Positions 62,463 to 64,000 of a DNA stretch of 64,000 nt are shown here, piece by piece. This DNA is from Pyrrhoderma lamaoense. Its lineage: Eukaryota > Basidiomycota > Agaricomycetes > Hymenochaetales > Hymenochaetaceae. Position numbers and translations under genes: made by a program. The notes under the pieces were generated by a model. It was given only the letters and a program-made list of their open reading frames with translations. It searched no databases and was not told where the DNA came from. The stretch's first letter is position 1. Every line of letters begins with the position of its first letter. Location: positions 186,001 to 250,000 of the forward strand of contig NBAZ01000001.1 in assembly GCA_002794735.1 (NCBI GenBank). The letters are read 5' to 3'.

Positions 62463-64000
62463 TCACAAATCAATCAACATAGCCTCCTTCCTTTCCGTCT
62501 GAGCTATACTTGATGGCGAATAACTCGTTATTGACTGAGGGATCGCTGTGGGTACAGACGGGAAATGAGGAATTTGAGCTGGGGAAGGCTGGACTGTGGT
62601 TGTAGATTGAGAGTATTGAATCAATTGTTGAGTTTGTTGCGGGTATGTTGGTTGTGTGGCAGAGGGGGTGGAGGAGCGTATACCATTGTATTTTGCCTTG
62701 AAAACGTGGGGGATGCTGAGAAAGATATTGTTGTTGGGAGAAGATTGTTGAGGAGCATCTACTGGTGTCGGATATGGAGAAGGGATGGAGACAAAGGAAG
62801 AGGTCGCAGGGGCAGGGGCAGGTACAGAGTGCGACTGGACAGCAGTGGGTAAAGCTAAAGCACTTTCTTGTTGATGAGGAGCTACCTGTGAAGGAAGAGA
62901 ACCCATATAAGGGGCCGTTGGAGATGAGATTTGCTGAGCGGGCCTATTCACATAGGGATATGATTCGTTGGAATAACCTGCCTGGCCATTGATAGCAAAT
63001 GGAACATTAGCGTTTATAGGGGGTGACCGAACTGGTTGAGGACCATATGATGCTTGTGGTATATATTGATTAGATGAGGTAGCTTGACCAGAAGCCCACT
63101 GAGAGTATGATGCTGCCGCAGAGTTCGCCCTTTCAGGTACCGTTCTCCAGGTTGGCCGGGAAAGTTGCTGAGTTAAAAGTTTATCATACAAGCGCACAGC
63201 CTCAGAAAGTTTTTCTTGCATCTCAACTAGCATTTCTGCGGAAGCATTAACATGGCACTACAAACAAGTAGAAGATTACTTACTTTCTTTTCGGTCCGTA
63301 TCATCCAATGACAGTGCAAGCTTGGGTCGAAGACTATTGGCCTTGTCGTAGAGTTCATTGACGGCAGGGAACCGAGAGATATCGGTCCCACCCCGCGCCT
63401 CAATCTCATGAATTGTTTGACTAAATGTCAAGATAACGTCGCTTTCAAGGGGCTGTAAATCATAATTCGGCTGAGCCGGAGCAACCACAGTAGAAGTTGT
63501 TGGATACGAGTGAGCTTGTGGGTACACAAAGCTCTGTGATTCGGACCGGGGCGTCTCCACTGGAATCGGTGCACTAGCTTTTGGTGCATTTGCCTCACGT
63601 AAAGATGCCTCAATAGCAGCGCGGAAGTCGGGGTCATCTTCATCATCTTCATATGCTTGGTTCGGACGTGTAGAGCGGTTTACCAAGGGGGGTTCAGAAA
63701 TTTGCCATTTTGATGGCTCTGGTTGCGAAGGAGTGTAGCCAGGTCGATGGTGTCTGCCATTCACGTTTGCAGCACCAACTTCCTCTAAGGACAACTGAAT
63801 GGCTCGCTGTAACTCCTCATCAGCTAACTCCCGCCCCGACCGGTGGCGCGTCGATTGACTTCGCTGATGCTTTCTGTCATCTTTCCCGCCTCTAACCTTA
63901 GTAAGCTTTGCATAACATCCATCACATACACGGACGCTATCTTGGATACCGAAATGGGGTAAAGGGAGAAGTTTCGAAGAACATTGTTGATCAAATACTT
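62463..64000 (-). CDS. VPS27: Vps27 ESCRT-0 subunit, 5' part beyond the window
   Basis: Two exons are visible (64000-63285 and 63236-62463; donor gtaagt, acceptor ttccgcag), coding about 500 residues of the C-terminal part. At the window edge the end of a FYVE zinc finger reads FGIQDSVRVCDGCYAKLTK. Two ubiquitin-interacting motifs follow: ADEELQRAIQLSLEEV and DPDFRAAIEASLREA. A GAT-like helical region (LTFSQTIHEIEARGG, LYDKANSLRPKLALSLDD, EMQEKLSEAVRLYDKLLTQQ) binds the Hse1 partner. The tail is Pro/Ser/Gln-rich and ends ERKEAMLIDL, with a clathrin-box-like LIDL. Vps27 binds PI3P and ubiquitinated cargo on endosomes and recruits ESCRT-I. The VHS domain and start lie outside. Confidence 0.95.

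Overview
The window is nuclear DNA of a filamentous or yeast-like fungus, most likely a basidiomycete (probably Agaricomycotina). The signs are genes split by many 50-90 base GT-AG introns, monocistronic genes on both strands, AT-rich spacers, and fungal families: a Bem46-type hydrolase, a CYP505 P450-reductase fusion, an Ato acetate carrier, a hydroxyornithine acyltransferase for siderophores and a Bni4-type protein phosphatase 1 scaffold. I see no rRNA, tRNA, CRISPR array or intact transposon. Species cannot be told from the sequence alone.

Layout. 0-3 kb (minus): an FMN-binding PNPOx-like gene and a decayed second copy. 3-6 kb (plus): a Bem46-like hydrolase and the Hsp90 co-chaperone p23. 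8-19 kb: an orphan coiled-coil protein (+), a WD40 mitochondrial fission adaptor (-), a NAT9-like acetyltransferase (+), an acidic orphan (+), a siderophore acyltransferase (-) and an acetate transporter (-). 19-21.9 kb is gene-poor. 21.9-28.0 kb (minus) holds the most unusual feature: four divergent tandem paralogs of a family I do not recognise, all with the same four-exon architecture. 28.5-35.7 kb: a Rab-like GTPase with a very large insertion, a PIN-like carrier, two tiny lysine-rich two-exon genes and a possible orphan exon pair. 36-42 kb: the CYP505 fusion (-) and Rtf2 (+). 43.5-46.4 kb: the Bni4-like scaffold, followed by a long pyrimidine-rich tract. 49.8-52.1 kb: an MFS drug exporter (-). 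53.6-60.1 kb: RPB1, the largest RNA polymerase II subunit (13 exons, CTD split by four introns, one 520-base intron). 60.7-62.1 kb: branched-chain aminotransferase. 62.4-64 kb: VPS27 (ESCRT-0), cut by the window end.

Most genes are unrelated housekeeping or accessory functions without operon logic. The siderophore acyltransferase and the acetate transporter are close neighbours with the same orientation, but nothing shows a shared pathway.

A cross-cutting observation: seven otherwise well-conserved genes are each broken by one or two single-base losses, about half of them in short homopolymers (near 1041, 3227, 11507, 11525, 16515, 36968, 40127, 49878 and 53960). Reading frames resume at once in the expected family sequence. 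Residual long-read assembly error is the simplest reading. The affected genes are described below as single loci with the break noted. Exon boundaries were inferred by eye from splice consensus, phase and family conservation.
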